Below are positions 10,766 to 22,008 of a DNA stretch of 64,000 nucleotides, piece after piece; the stretch's first letter is position 1, and each line of letters starts with the position of its first letter. Below the pieces are notes generated by a model that searched no databases, was not told where the DNA came from, and was given only the letters and a program-made list of their open reading frames with translations. The DNA lies in assembly GCF_029168945.1 (NCBI RefSeq), contig NC_083602.1, forward strand, positions 32,723,323-32,787,322, written 5' to 3'. The DNA comes from Cannabis sativa. Taxonomy: Eukaryota > Streptophyta > Magnoliopsida > Rosales > Cannabaceae. The translations under genes were made by a program, and so were the position numbers.

Positions 10766-12294
10766 TACAAACATATAGTTGGTAGACTTACCTGAGGAGA
10801 TCACTTCTGTCTACCAATGACTAATCAGGTTTTATCTTTATGTTTTTAGTAAGTTTATTTAAGTTATTTTATCTTTTTTTATTTTCTATGTTTGTTTTGG
10901 GTTACTGTTATCAGGTTATCTCCACTCTCACTCCGTGCATATTGTCGTCAATCAGGTGTACTCTTTTCCTTATTTTTTTTCATTTCATATTTTTTGTGAC
11001 ATTGAGGACACTGTCTAATTTTGAGTTGGGGTGGTGAGCTCTGGTGAGCGTTCATTTGGAAAATTATAATTGTTTTGTTGAATTTTTAAGTCAAATTCTT
11101 TTCAAAATTATCCAAGCATGATTGTAGAATTACAGTTTGAGTCAATATTTGCTATATTTTGTTACCAAGTTGTGATTTTCAGAGTTCTTTTGTGCACTTT
11201 CCAAACATGTGGTAAAATGGTTGCAAACACATATAGTTAAGAAAAATTTTGAGTGTAAAGTTTTTCATTTTTGGTGAGTTGTGAGAGTTGAGAAAACAAC
11301 TTTTTAAACTTTTATTGATCATTTGAATTGGCAAAGTCAAATTTTTGGAATTTCAAACATGACATTTACTAGAGGGATTAATTTTATGTTAAAAGAGCCT
11401 TTGTATTTATGTCTTTGTAACTTTATTGTATTTCTTTATATCTTTATTTTTATATGTTGTCTCTTGTCAAAAAAAAAAAGGAAAAGAAGAAAAAAAAAAG
11501 TAAAAAAAAAAAGATCATCAAATCAAAAAAAAAAAAAAAAAATCATCAAAAAAATATATATAATGAAAAAAAAAGAACAAGAGCAACATTATTTTATTTT
11601 GATTTTCAAGTAGTCTCCATCTTTTTTTTTTTTTAGAAAAAAAAAATAAACAAAATAAAAATAGCAAAAGTAATATCATTTTATTTTTATTTTCCTCCAT
11701 TCTTTCCATATCTAAAAAAAATCATGTTAGTTTATTTTAATTAAAAAAAAAGAGAAGCATCACATGTCTCTCTAAAGAAAAAAAAATGTTATTATATTTC
11801 TTTATTTATTAGTTAGTTAGTTGACTCTTTATTTTGTGAGTTTTTCATGTAAATCCCAAAAGTTGTTTGTCATTTGAATTCTATTGGTTTGATATGTCTA
11901 TCTTGTGATCAATATTTGTTCAAATTGCTTGTCTTAAAAAGTTTATCCTCTCTTATTTGTGCATTAATTGTTACATTTCCAACTCCAAAGAGTGTCACCC
12001 TTCCAATATAAATACTTTTAATACCCGTGAAAAAAATTGGAGTTGAGACCTTTACACTTCTGAGATTTTTCGATACTATTTGTGTTAAGACTTGAAATAA
12101 AATAAATACAGTTTGGTGCACACACACACAACTCTGTTGTTACAACTGAAATAACATTGATAGCAATCTTTAACTCCCTACTAATATTTTGAAAATGTTT
12201 GGATATTTTTGCGTGATTTGACTTGTTTATTCAACTCGATTATTCTTTTTCTCCGCTTGAATTGCTAGGGACTAGCAATAAGCTAGTTGGGGGT
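10766..12294 (+). other. element B 3' non-coding region with PPTs
   Basis: No coding support. TTTTGAGTTGGGGTGG (about 11019-11034) resembles an internal PPT. Long A runs and T runs occupy 11460-11780. The terminal PPT AGCTAGTTGGGGG (12281-12293) abuts the 3' LTR. Small ORFs here are low-complexity artefacts. Confidence 0.65.
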
Positions 12295-13830
12295 TGTGAT
12301 TAGTGGTTAAAAATACACTTTTATTTATTTTAAATGATAAAATAAATTGAGTTTTAATTAATATTTTCTTGAAATTATTGTAATATATTTTATAAATGAA
12401 AATATTTAATTTTGATTCAATTTATGTCTTTCTTGTAGGAATTAAAGTGTATTTTTGTTGAAAGAAAGAGGAAGGAGCAAAGTTGAAAAGAAATGAGGGA
12501 AAAAATAACATTTTTGTTGAAGTCCAAAGCAACCCAACCCAAAAAGGTCAAGCCTAGCTCATGAAGCTCATCATCAATTTTGTCTGTTCCAAAGCATGTG
12601 ATGCAATGATGATAAGTCTAGGTCATCATCAACCCTATTTTCCTCTTCCACACTCAACCTTCATCCAAAGAGTAGAAGACAAAATTATAATGATAACAAA
12701 AATAATATTAATTTTATTTTTGATTTGAAATGTCAAATTTAATCTTAATATTTATTTTATAATCCCAAATTTTTATTTATTTATTTTTAGTCCTTTTATG
12801 GCTCTATAAATAGGAGCTCACTTAGTGTAATTTGGAGTCTAATTTTTAGTGTAGAAAAACTATAGCAAAATTCTCTTAACTTTTCTTCTCATCTTTTCTC
12901 TTTAGAAATTTTATGAGAATGATTAGCATAATGGCCTAATCTTCCTTAGAAGGTTAGGGATGATTCCATATGCAAAGTGAGGTTATTTTGTATCTTTGAT
13001 TCACTTTTTGTTGTAATATTTATTTGAGTAATGCAAGTTCATATTCCACTTTTATTATTATGTTCTTCTTCCATCTATACTATCTATGCTATTATATACC
13101 AAATATATATATAGACTTAGTCATGCTCTTTTTATATATTTTTATTTAGTGATTATAGTAATGGTAGTATTGCTCATTTCTATCTTTTATGTTCATTTTT
13201 ATTTACTTTTAGTTAAATGATATATAGGTTTAGTCATGCTCTCCCTATGTGTCTAAAAATTAATAAAAGTAATATTAATGTTCATTTCCTTCACTATCAC
13301 CTCCATCTCCATCTCTATCTCTTTGTCATTATTTTTACTAAAAATATATAGGATTAGTCATGCTCTTTCTATGTGTTACTATTTAGTAAAAATAATATTG
13401 ATGTTTAGTTTTATATTTAATCTTTTATTGCATTATTGCTTGATGTATAATGTCATTTCTAGGTTCTACATAAGATTAAATTATTTCTTTTATTTTTAAG
13501 AACTTGTATACTCAAAATATAATAAACTTTAATGTTACATCATTTGTATCAACTTAGTGAATCAAGGGTACAAAATAGCTAAACAAGCATATGGATGATT
13601 CTTGAAGCCTTTCTCTCTTTTACTATTGATTACACATCTATTTTCTTTCTTTTAATATTTATTATCAAATTAAAAATCACAAAATCATTGGTTACTATTA
13701 TCACTTATTATTAACCTTTTGTTTTTATTTTTCTACTAACGCTTTTGTCCATAATCACCTTCCTGTGGAATCGACCGCCCGATCTATACTACAACCACCG
13801 CTAGTGGAAGTCACATTTGGGCGTTAAACA
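12295..13830 (+). mobile_element. element B 3' LTR (1536 bp, complete)
   Basis: Starts TGTGATTAGTGG after the PPT and ends GCGTTAAACA. Bases from 12445 onward are duplicated at 7721-9106. The following bases CATAC (13831-13835) are the first bases of the interrupted LTR-A sequence and are the predicted target duplication of B. Confidence 0.93.
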
Positions 13831-14169
13831 CATACATCTGATGCTAGTATACTTTACTAATGCCTTGGAAAGGACATTCCACTTATATAAGTGTAAGTAA
13901 ACTTTATCGCTAATTATAACATCAGTGTAAATCTAGTGCACTGATAAATCATGAGACTAAAAACTTTGAAGCATATAATCATAATTACTTTCTATTGTGA
14001 TGACATCATTGTAATTTTGAATAACTATATATTTTGGATTTAACAGAAATTATATATTAGAACCACAAACATGAATCTTACATGTAAACATAAATGACTT
14101 TTAATCTTCTATTGATAGAAAATAAGATTATATTTAAATGAGTTTTATTTAGGGCATAAAATCCCAACA
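13831..14169 (+). mobile_element. LTR-A copy 4, 3' tail only
   Basis: Matches the last ~340 bp of the LTR-A family (compare 40041-40401 and 25850-26195). It shares the 'tactaatgcc(t)tggaaagga' block, the calendar of short AT blocks, and the terminal GAGTTTTATTTAGGGCATAAAA...CCAACA. Its 5' portion was displaced left by the insertion of element B and lies outside the window. It is itself inserted in the 5' LTR of gypsy element G. Confidence 0.8.
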
Positions 14170-14386
14170 TAGGGTTCTTGAACTTTGGCAAGAGCATTCT
14201 TATGTAAAAAAAATACTCTTTACCTTTTCAAGCTTAATAATTGACTCATGGACTAAAGCTCATTAATGCCCCAACGACATAAAATTCTTGTAGCATTATC
14301 CTTAATTTATTCTTCTTTAAGCTTAATCTATTTTTTAATCAATTTCAAAAAATCTCAGGAAATATTTTGGTGCTTTCATTAAGAAC
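14170..14386 (+). mobile_element. gypsy G: 5' LTR remnant and primer binding site
   Basis: 14170-14364 is homologous to the end of the 3' LTR at about 19633-19829 (shared GTTCTTGAA(G/C)TTTGGCAAGA and TTTATTCTTCTTTAA). TGGTGCTTTCATTAAGAAC (14368-14386) follows as a Ty3-type PBS. The upstream part of this LTR was separated by the LTR-A insertion. Confidence 0.75.
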
Positions 14387-14964
14387 TTGAAGAAATTTTA
14401 CCATAGTTGTCATTTACAACAATGGTTGCAACCCGAAAAGCAATGGTCAAACCACCTGCTCTATAAGGTAGAGATAATGCTGCCAACAACAATGAGAACC
14501 AGCTCCCCCGACAAATGTTGAGGCGGGTGCCGTAGGGGCAGGAAAGCATTAGAGGTAGGTAGTCATCCGCATCGTGGGGACCAACACAACAAACAACACG
14601 TTGATGATGACTCCATAGACAAAGATGAGTAGGAAGGTCATGAGAATGACCCTAGGAAAAATTACAACAAGGATTATGACTTTGTAAGATTTTTTAACAA
14701 GGGCCCAAGGTTTTATTAATTTGGAAGATGCTTATACTCAAGCTTTTGGGGTGGCTTCGACACCTTCAATCAATGTCAGTAATTTTGCATATGCACTGCA
14801 TCTTTCGATTCCGTCTATCATACCTCGCAAAACCTAGTATACAACTCTAACTATCTATGGACCCGCTGCCTCATGGTATTCACCTTCACAGAAAAATTTC
14901 TCCAATTTTGGAGTGACATAAATCGGATGCAATGTCACTCCTGAATAGACACAGACAAACCAAC
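14387..14964 (+). pseudogene. gypsy G: 5' gag remnant
   Basis: Degenerate coding sequence beginning near ATG 14421 (MVATRKAMVK...), with an early stop and many lesions. Interpreted as gag from its position after the PBS and ahead of the recognisable gag tail at 16844. The last five bases, CCAAC (14960-14964), are one copy of the target duplication of the solo LTR that follows. Confidence 0.5.
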
Positions 14965-16838
14965 AGTTGGTTTTTATGGTATTAAATCAGGTACACAATA
15001 GAAGAGTTCATATTATCTGATTATCATTATATCATAGCCAATAGATCTCTAGATGTGTATACATTAAATCTGAACATAAAATATAAGTTAAGAATATATG
15101 CCTCTTAGTGACTATTAGGGTATCCTCAAAACTTCTCATATGTTGTATTCTTTAATCCAAATAATAAGGATGATGCAAATTAACTCGCACCATTATCTTC
15201 CAAATTGATCCACCACACACATGGAATAGTGTGGGCAATTAGGATAAAGTGTATAATGCTTTCTTGTTAAAATTTGCAACACATTAATCAGAATAATTTT
15301 GAGAGAGAAAACTATTTTCTTTTTCTCATGTAATTTTGAAAATTCCTATTGAATATTATTATCTAATTTCTCAAATCAGACTTCTATTTGTAGTAGTTAA
15401 ATCCTTATTAATTAAGTCATATTTAATTATTTAAATAAATATATATAACCAAATTTGGTTTACGACATTTATGAAGGAATCTCTCAATTACTTAAGAGAA
15501 TATCTCAACTACTTTGAAATATTTTTAACTACTTTTCAAATTTATCTAATTAAATTAACTAATTAATTAATTAACCGAAAAAGATAAAACCAATAAGGAC
15601 ACCCTACAATAGAGGTAGACGCCTACAATGTCTTATTTAGGACAAGAGTGATGTCTTTTGTCATAACAACTTTTTTCTCAATAAATATTGTCTTGACAAA
15701 TTTTATCTTAACAACTTTTGTCTTTTTCCTATTTAATTAATTTGAAAAATTATTTATTTATTACAAAAATAAATAATTACTATTTTGCTAACCGAACAAC
15801 ATTATACAACTCTTTATCCTTCCCTCGACATTGTTTCAAGGTGGTGATTTGAGGACCATGGACCTATAATTTTGAGCTCCAATGAACTAGATTATTTATT
15901 GAGTCTCATCAACCAAATAATTTTTGTTTATTAATTCCATGATTACTCCACTATAAATATGAAATTGAACTATTAGTAATTATAGAATTATATTTACTGA
16001 GTTTAACTGTAGTGTCCATCGATATAATCAATTCTAGTGATTAACCATCTATGTGTTGGTTCATAATTAGTTTTGGTCATTTTATTATTTTACCCTTATA
16101 ATTACCTCTTTATCCTTTAGTACCATTAATTCACTAGTGGAAGTATAATTTAGATCCCATCTAAATTTGTGCACAACTTTACATTTCTAAAATTAACACT
16201 TAAAGAGAACTAACATTTGATCTGTTAGAAAGGTCAGGATTCTATAATTTTAGATCATGTTCCCAACCATCACATTATTAGATTCCTAAAAAAGAAGTTA
16301 TAAGAATCATCTTCTCTAAGAAACTTCAACGAGTAAATTAAAGAAACTAATAACATGAACACGAATTCATGACTACTCAGGATTTAGGCCGATCTACTAT
16401 TGATAATTGTTATGATATGAATTAGGTCTTCTAGTAAACAACATGTTAGATAAAGATAACTTCATTCATATCATTCCTTGTCATATATAATTTCCATTAT
16501 ATACAACACCTTCACTTCGATGTCATACTACATTAGTAATCTAAACCAAGATTACTTGAACCGAAGAACATGCATTAATGAACCGTACTAACAACCATTG
16601 ATTAAAGATTTCATAACTTTAATATATTGCTGACTGTTTTATTCATAGCTAAGTGATCTTAGTTCTCTGTACAACTAGTCACAACCTCATATATAAATAA
16701 TAAATATTTTGATATTTATATATAAATTATTCAATAATAAATATTAATAATTTAATATTCTTGCATAAATCAAAATTTTTACTCTTCATTAATAATCATA
16801 AATATCTTTATAGGCTTTTCAGGACATAAATTCTAACA
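14965..16838 (+). mobile_element. solo LTR-A copy 3 (diverged, 1874 bp)
   Basis: Flanked by CCAAC on both sides (14960-14964 and 16839-16843). It starts AGTTGG where other copies have TGTTGG, and ends ...AAATTCTAACA. It shares block order with copy 1 (38490-40401): 'gaccatgga', then 'gagct', 'tattaattc', 'actccact', and a 3' end with TTTTCAGGACATAAA versus TTTATTTAGGGCATAAA. No ORF. This is the most diverged LTR-A copy here. Confidence 0.75.
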
Positions 16839-16843
16839 CCAAC

Positions 16844-17200
16844 AAACAGAAGTTCTAAAGTCAGGCGTAAGGCAGTCTCGAGGCAAGAGAAGTGGAAAGA
16901 GTCAAAGTCGAAGTGAAGCTCCGAAGAAAGTAAGGAAAGGGTATGAAGCCCAGTATCCTGAACATACCAACCTAGTAGACATTCATGAGAATGTTTACCA
17001 AGCCAACTGATTGCTGCAACACGGTTCATTACAGGAAGTCACCTCAAATGTACAAAGGAGATAAAAACAAAAGAGATCCAAAAAAAGGTGTGAATACCAT
17101 GGTGATGTCGGGCATACAAGAAATGAGTGTGATTGTTTGAAGGATGAAATGGAGAATTTGATCAAGAATGGACATCTCTCCGAATGAGTAAGGATCCTGA
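16844..17200 (+). pseudogene. gypsy G: gag C-terminus with zinc knuckle
   Basis: Around 17083-17165 the plus strand encodes CEYHGDVGHTRNEC followed by a DEMENLI-like helix. This matches the C-terminal end of many plant Ty3/gypsy Gag proteins. Frames are broken and a stop occurs near 17188. Confidence 0.65.
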
Positions 17201-17479
17201 TTATCTATACGGGATAGAGGGTAGCCTAGGGACAGTTGGAATATCTCAGACAGTGTAGAGCAATAAATCCTCCATAGGGTGGTTTACCAACAAGATCCAG
17301 GAATGCATGCCCCTCAGAGGGTCCTAAACGGCTAGACACCTAAAAATGCACAAGATCCCAGACTAGGGAATCCATATCCCCCAAGTGTCGCTCCACCTTA
17401 GGTGGATGGTCATGTTGCAACTATTTCCAGAGGGCAACATATTGTTGGAAGCACTAGGAACGCTCAAAAGAAGTATCTT

Positions 17480-17800
17480 AATGAGCTTGAGTAGGAAGGA
17501 GAAATGTGTGCTCTAGTACAGACACTAGCACAGAGGTTGTGGATGTTAAATCTGCCAATTACCTTCATAAAAGAAGATGTTAGACACGTGTACTTCTCCC
17601 ACAATGACCCATTGGTGATCAAGGCTCAGGTCGCTAGCAAAAGAGTATCTCAGATTTTGGTGGATAATGGGAGTTCAGTCAACTTCCTATTTAAAATCGC
17701 TTTCCAGGCCATTGGGTTAATTAAAGCGAACCTCGTGCCTTACTCGATCCAGCTTCAAGACTTCAACAGAGATTCTCTACTACCCATGGAGAAGATCTAA
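17480..17800 (+). pseudogene. gypsy G: protease region
   Basis: ORF 17504-17800 encodes a retropepsin-like segment, SQILVDNGSSVNFLF, where the catalytic D-T/S-G appears as DNGS. The motif is therefore degenerate (N between D and G). It is followed by an LI...LVPYSIQLQDFN segment usual in plant gypsy proteases. Inactive remnant. Confidence 0.7.
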
Positions 17801-18154
17801 CTCTAAATTACTTTGAATGGTGATATAGTTGGAAGCAATACTTCCTCTACATTTAAATATTGCACATTTATCGTGGTGGATTATCCAACCACCTAAAATG
17901 CCATTATAGGATGACCCGTTCTGGTAGATTTCAAAGCAATAATTTCCATCCAGCACTTATAACCAAATCCCAAAGCACCTGTCTAGCCAGCACATGGGGT
18001 AGTCTGGGAAGAAGACGAATTGGATCCCTAAGTGGGAGTTGAGAGAATGATCTAGCCATTGGAGGATGTGGAAGAAGTCTGCATTAGAGAAATGGATCTC
18101 ACTAAAGTCGTTAAAGTAGGAAGGAACCTGCCTCTAACAGTAAAAGAATAAATT

Positions 18155-18924
18155 GTGTCAAAAGTGACAAAGAACCAAGGTATCTTGGCATGGAGCCATG
18201 CATATATAATGGGAATCAGTCCCCATGTAATTGGCCATGCTTTGAACATAGACTTAGACACAAATCCAATCCGACAAAAGCGAAGACCAATAGATTTGGT
18301 ACGCTTGAAAGTTGTAAAGGAACAAGTTGAGAAATTGACTTCTATGGAGTTCCTTAGGGAAGCTTTATATCTGGTATGACTTTCCAATCCAACTTTGGCT
18401 CCAAAGTTAAATGGGACCTGGAGGATGTGCATCAACTTTATAGACCTCAACAGGGCATGTCTAAAGGGCTGTTTTTTGCTTCCACAGATTGACCAAATGG
18501 TGGACGCCATATCTAGAAATGAACTTTTAAGTTAGATGGACACATACTTCGAATACAATCATATCAAATGCATGTACCGGATCAAGAACACACCAACTTT
18601 CAAACAAAAAAAGGTGTGTACTGATACCTGGTGATGCCCTTTGGGCTCAAAAATGCCAGAGCAACATATCAACGTTTAGTAAATAAAATGTTCAAAGATG
18701 TCTTGGGAAAAAACATGGAAGCTTATGTGGATGATATATTGGTAAAAGGATTCATGACACATACACGAATGAACCAAATGATTCATGACATGTGTAGTTT
18801 CCTTAGTGAAAATGAAGGGTTCGCATGTTTCCACAACATATTGCCTTGGAATTCCAAAGGACCAAACCCATTCAGGGTTCTACATTCATCACTGAATCCA
18901 GAAGGAAGCTGGAATCCTTCATGA
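18155..18924 (+). pseudogene. gypsy G: reverse transcriptase (fragmented)
   Basis: Ty3/gypsy RT in pieces: an N-terminal segment with PIRQKRRPIDLVRLKVVKEQ (about 18270), LNGTWRMCINFIDLN (about 18408), MPFGLKNARATYQRLV (18634) and the catalytic AYVDDILVKG (about 18721-18750). Several stops and frameshifts occur. RNase H and integrase are absent: the sequence passes from RT almost directly into the PPT, so an internal deletion removed the second half of pol. Confidence 0.8.
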
Positions 18925-18937
18925 TTCTCAAGCCCCT

Positions 18938-19829
18938 AAGGATTGGGGGTAAATATTATCCATGTTTCTAGATTAATGACACGTGTACTTCCAAGACCTA
19001 AAATTAACCAAGACGTGCCCTTTTCATAGGTTTAATTAAGTTAATGGATTAACTAACAACAAAGTCGGGTTACTGCTCTAGCTTTGGATGCGGACACAAG
19101 TCCAAATTATAGGCATGTTAAAGTCAAACCATTTTGGTCTTGGAAGGACCATCTGTCTAGAAGATGAAAGGTCCATCTAAGTGAATATAGATTCCTTCAT
19201 GAGATAATCCAGAATGGGCAAATGAAGAGATAATTGGAAACCTCTAAAAACCATCCTACGCGACATCTTCCAGACATAGGGTCCCACCATGTCAGAGGTT
19301 TGTCCCCTACATAAGACCTAAGGTGTGCGTGCACCATCAAAAAAAGCATGTCTTTTTGTCCAACGCCATATTCTCTGACATTATTGTACACTTTTAGCTA
19401 TGCACGAAACCTATCACCATCAAAAGGGTCCCCACTCGTACGATGACCGTTATCTCGTAAAATAACTCTTACCTAACCAACCCAAAGTTAATATCAATTG
19501 TATTTTGCTCCATTAGTGGGTTTAGTTAACATATTTCAATTTTACCCATAAACCCGACTCAAGCCTATAAATATAACATTACCCCCTCATGTAAAGGGTT
19601 CTAAAATTATTTCACAACTTAAGGGCTAAAGATTAGAGTTCTTGAAGTTTGGCAAGAACATTCTCGTGTAAAAATACTCTCTAGCTTTTCAAGCTTAATA
19701 ATATTGACTCGTGGACTGGATCATTAACGCCCCAACTACGTAAAAGTTCTTGTTGCATTATCTTTAATTTATTCTTCTTTAACCTTAATCTATTTCTTAA
19801 TCGGCTTCTAAAGATCTCGGTAAACAACA
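18938..19829 (+). mobile_element. gypsy G: PPT and 3' LTR
   Basis: AAGGATTGGGGG (about 18938-18950) is the PPT. The LTR runs from about 18954 (TATTATCCATG) to about 19829 (GTAAACAACA). Its last ~200 bp match 14170-14364, fixing the pair of LTRs. Start and end are accurate to a few bases only. Confidence 0.7.
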
Positions 19830-22008
19830 TCAAACTTTGAATATTTCTAACAAGTACCCTAAAATAGCTAAAAATGTAAAACAAACAATTTATTCTTTTA
19901 TCTTGTTTAATTAATTACTTTTTGTTTATATAAACAATATTTATGTATATATTCAAAAATATAATATTTAAATAAGAAGTTTTTACATATTTAATCAAAA
20001 AATTGAAGAAAAAAATACAAAAATACGTTAATACAGATAAATTTTTATTTTTATGGTTTAACATTTTTCTTTATAAAAATACGGATTTTAGTAAACTGTT
20101 CGATATTCTTTTTTAGTTGTTTTATAGTTTATTTATAGTTGTCACGATGTTGGTTTTCTCGTTGTTTTGGTTGTTTTATAGTTTTTGTAAGGTTGGTTTT
20201 TTGTTGTTTTTGAGAAAATCGTATTGTTGTAATTTTAAAACTTTAAAATCATATTTTTGTAAATAAAAATTTGGGAAATTACCTCATATACTATATTTTA
20301 ACTTCTTTTTTTTTTTTTTTCAAATTTACGGTTTGAATTTCTAAAGTGGTTGCAGCGCTAATTTCAATAGGAGTTTCTATACGATTTTTTGTTGCAATTT
20401 AGGTTGCAACACTAGTTATGATATGAGTTTTTATGTAGAATTTCGTAAAAATGCAAAAAATATTGTTTTAAAGTGTAAAAATAAAAAATCCCTAAAAATT
20501 TTAGGCTGTAAAATTATAAATAAAACATAGAAAAATTAAAAAATCTCTTTAATTAAATTAGTAAAAGAATTGATGTATGGAGATTTAAAAGTTTAAATTA
20601 AGAAAGAAAAAATAAAATTTTGATAATATAGCTTTTTAAACACGCCATTTTCAGATTTAAATGTAGGAATTACAGTAGTATATTGTCAAAGTTCAATAGA
20701 AAATATTTTAATAAATAAATAATATATACTGTTTGGATAAAATATTTGACTGTATCCATGGATATATTGTATATTCTAGTATATGCTTTTGAATTTAGAA
20801 ATGGATGAAGCACGTAACATTGACTTTTAAACATTCGCGAAACCTGGGTGAGAGTTTGGACAACAGCTAATGGTTGTATTTGAATTTGTTTAGAAAAAAG
20901 ACTAAAAGAGAAAATGAAAAAAAAAAAGACAACCAAACCAAACGTAACCATACAAAAATAGACATGCTCAAACTGAACTTGGATCAACATTCAAATATAA
21001 TTATATATAGGTCATTCTTCTTCATATAAATATATACGAATTCAAAGTCTTCTAGATTCATGTGACCCCACTTCACTCACAAGATGAATGACTTAATACC
21101 AAACCTTTGAAAGTTCACTAACAAAACCCAAAAAAGGGTAAACATTATAAGAACAGAAAAGCCATGCACGCGCACAGTTGTAAGTACTGCTCCAAACCAA
21201 TCCTACCTCATTGGATTCTCTATCCATATATAAAGTATATAAACTATCAATTCATACATGTATATGCTCCATTAGTCTTTCCAATAAAAGCTTTACCCTT
21301 TATCACATAAACCCATTTTGCCAGCTCCTCATTAAAGTCAAAAATAAAAATAAATGTCCTCTTTTACCGATTTGTTTATGCTCTTTATAATGATTACAAA
21401 TGTACATGCTTATCTCTTTCCTAATAATGAAAAAAAAGAAAGAAAATAAAAAATGGCACTCCTGAACTTCATGAAGGAAAATTGTGATGGATTACATTTA
21501 CAAAGCCAATCATCCCTGAAGATGGCTTAAGTTAGTTGAGCTATCTTCAAACAAAACATGGTTTTAAATAAGATTATACAAGATAAGAATTGCATTTAGG
21601 TTAAGTTAGTTGAACAATCCCCAATAACATAAGCATTTGATTTAAGTAGGTAATTCTTGTGTTTGATTCTCTAGTTTTGATTAACCCTTTTTTTTAAAAG
21701 GAATATAATAAAAAATTAACGTTGCCCATATTCTCACTGTAGTTGCTCTTAGACCATCACTAACAAACGCAACGTTAATTATAAGTTGCTATAGGGACCC
21801 GCTTAATATCTTAAACTAATCAAAAAAACTAAACATAACATCATTATATATGATTATATTAACAACAAAACGACCTTTATAAACCATAATGTAAAAATAG
21901 TAAAATATTTCACAGAAACATACAAATCAGATATAAGCAAGCGTTATATTTACTTTTTTGTTACTATACTAATCACGATCAACAATTAATAATAATAAAT
22001 TAATTATG
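19830..22008. other. AT-rich intergenic sequence, no gene seen
   Basis: No ORF with family features on either strand. A 106-aa minus ORF at 20670-20990 has no recognisable motif. The part next to 22009 is presumably the 3' UTR and downstream region of the DUF2358 gene. The block 20270-20530 resembles degenerate repeat sequence, but I cannot assign it. Confidence 0.5.

Noticed and set aside
11323..11709. Lysine-rich and phenylalanine-rich ORFs on both strands
   Set aside because: Produced by poly-A and poly-T runs inside element B.
20670..20990. 106-aa minus ORF
   Set aside because: Hydrophobic, low-complexity, no motif, no splice context and no neighbour support.
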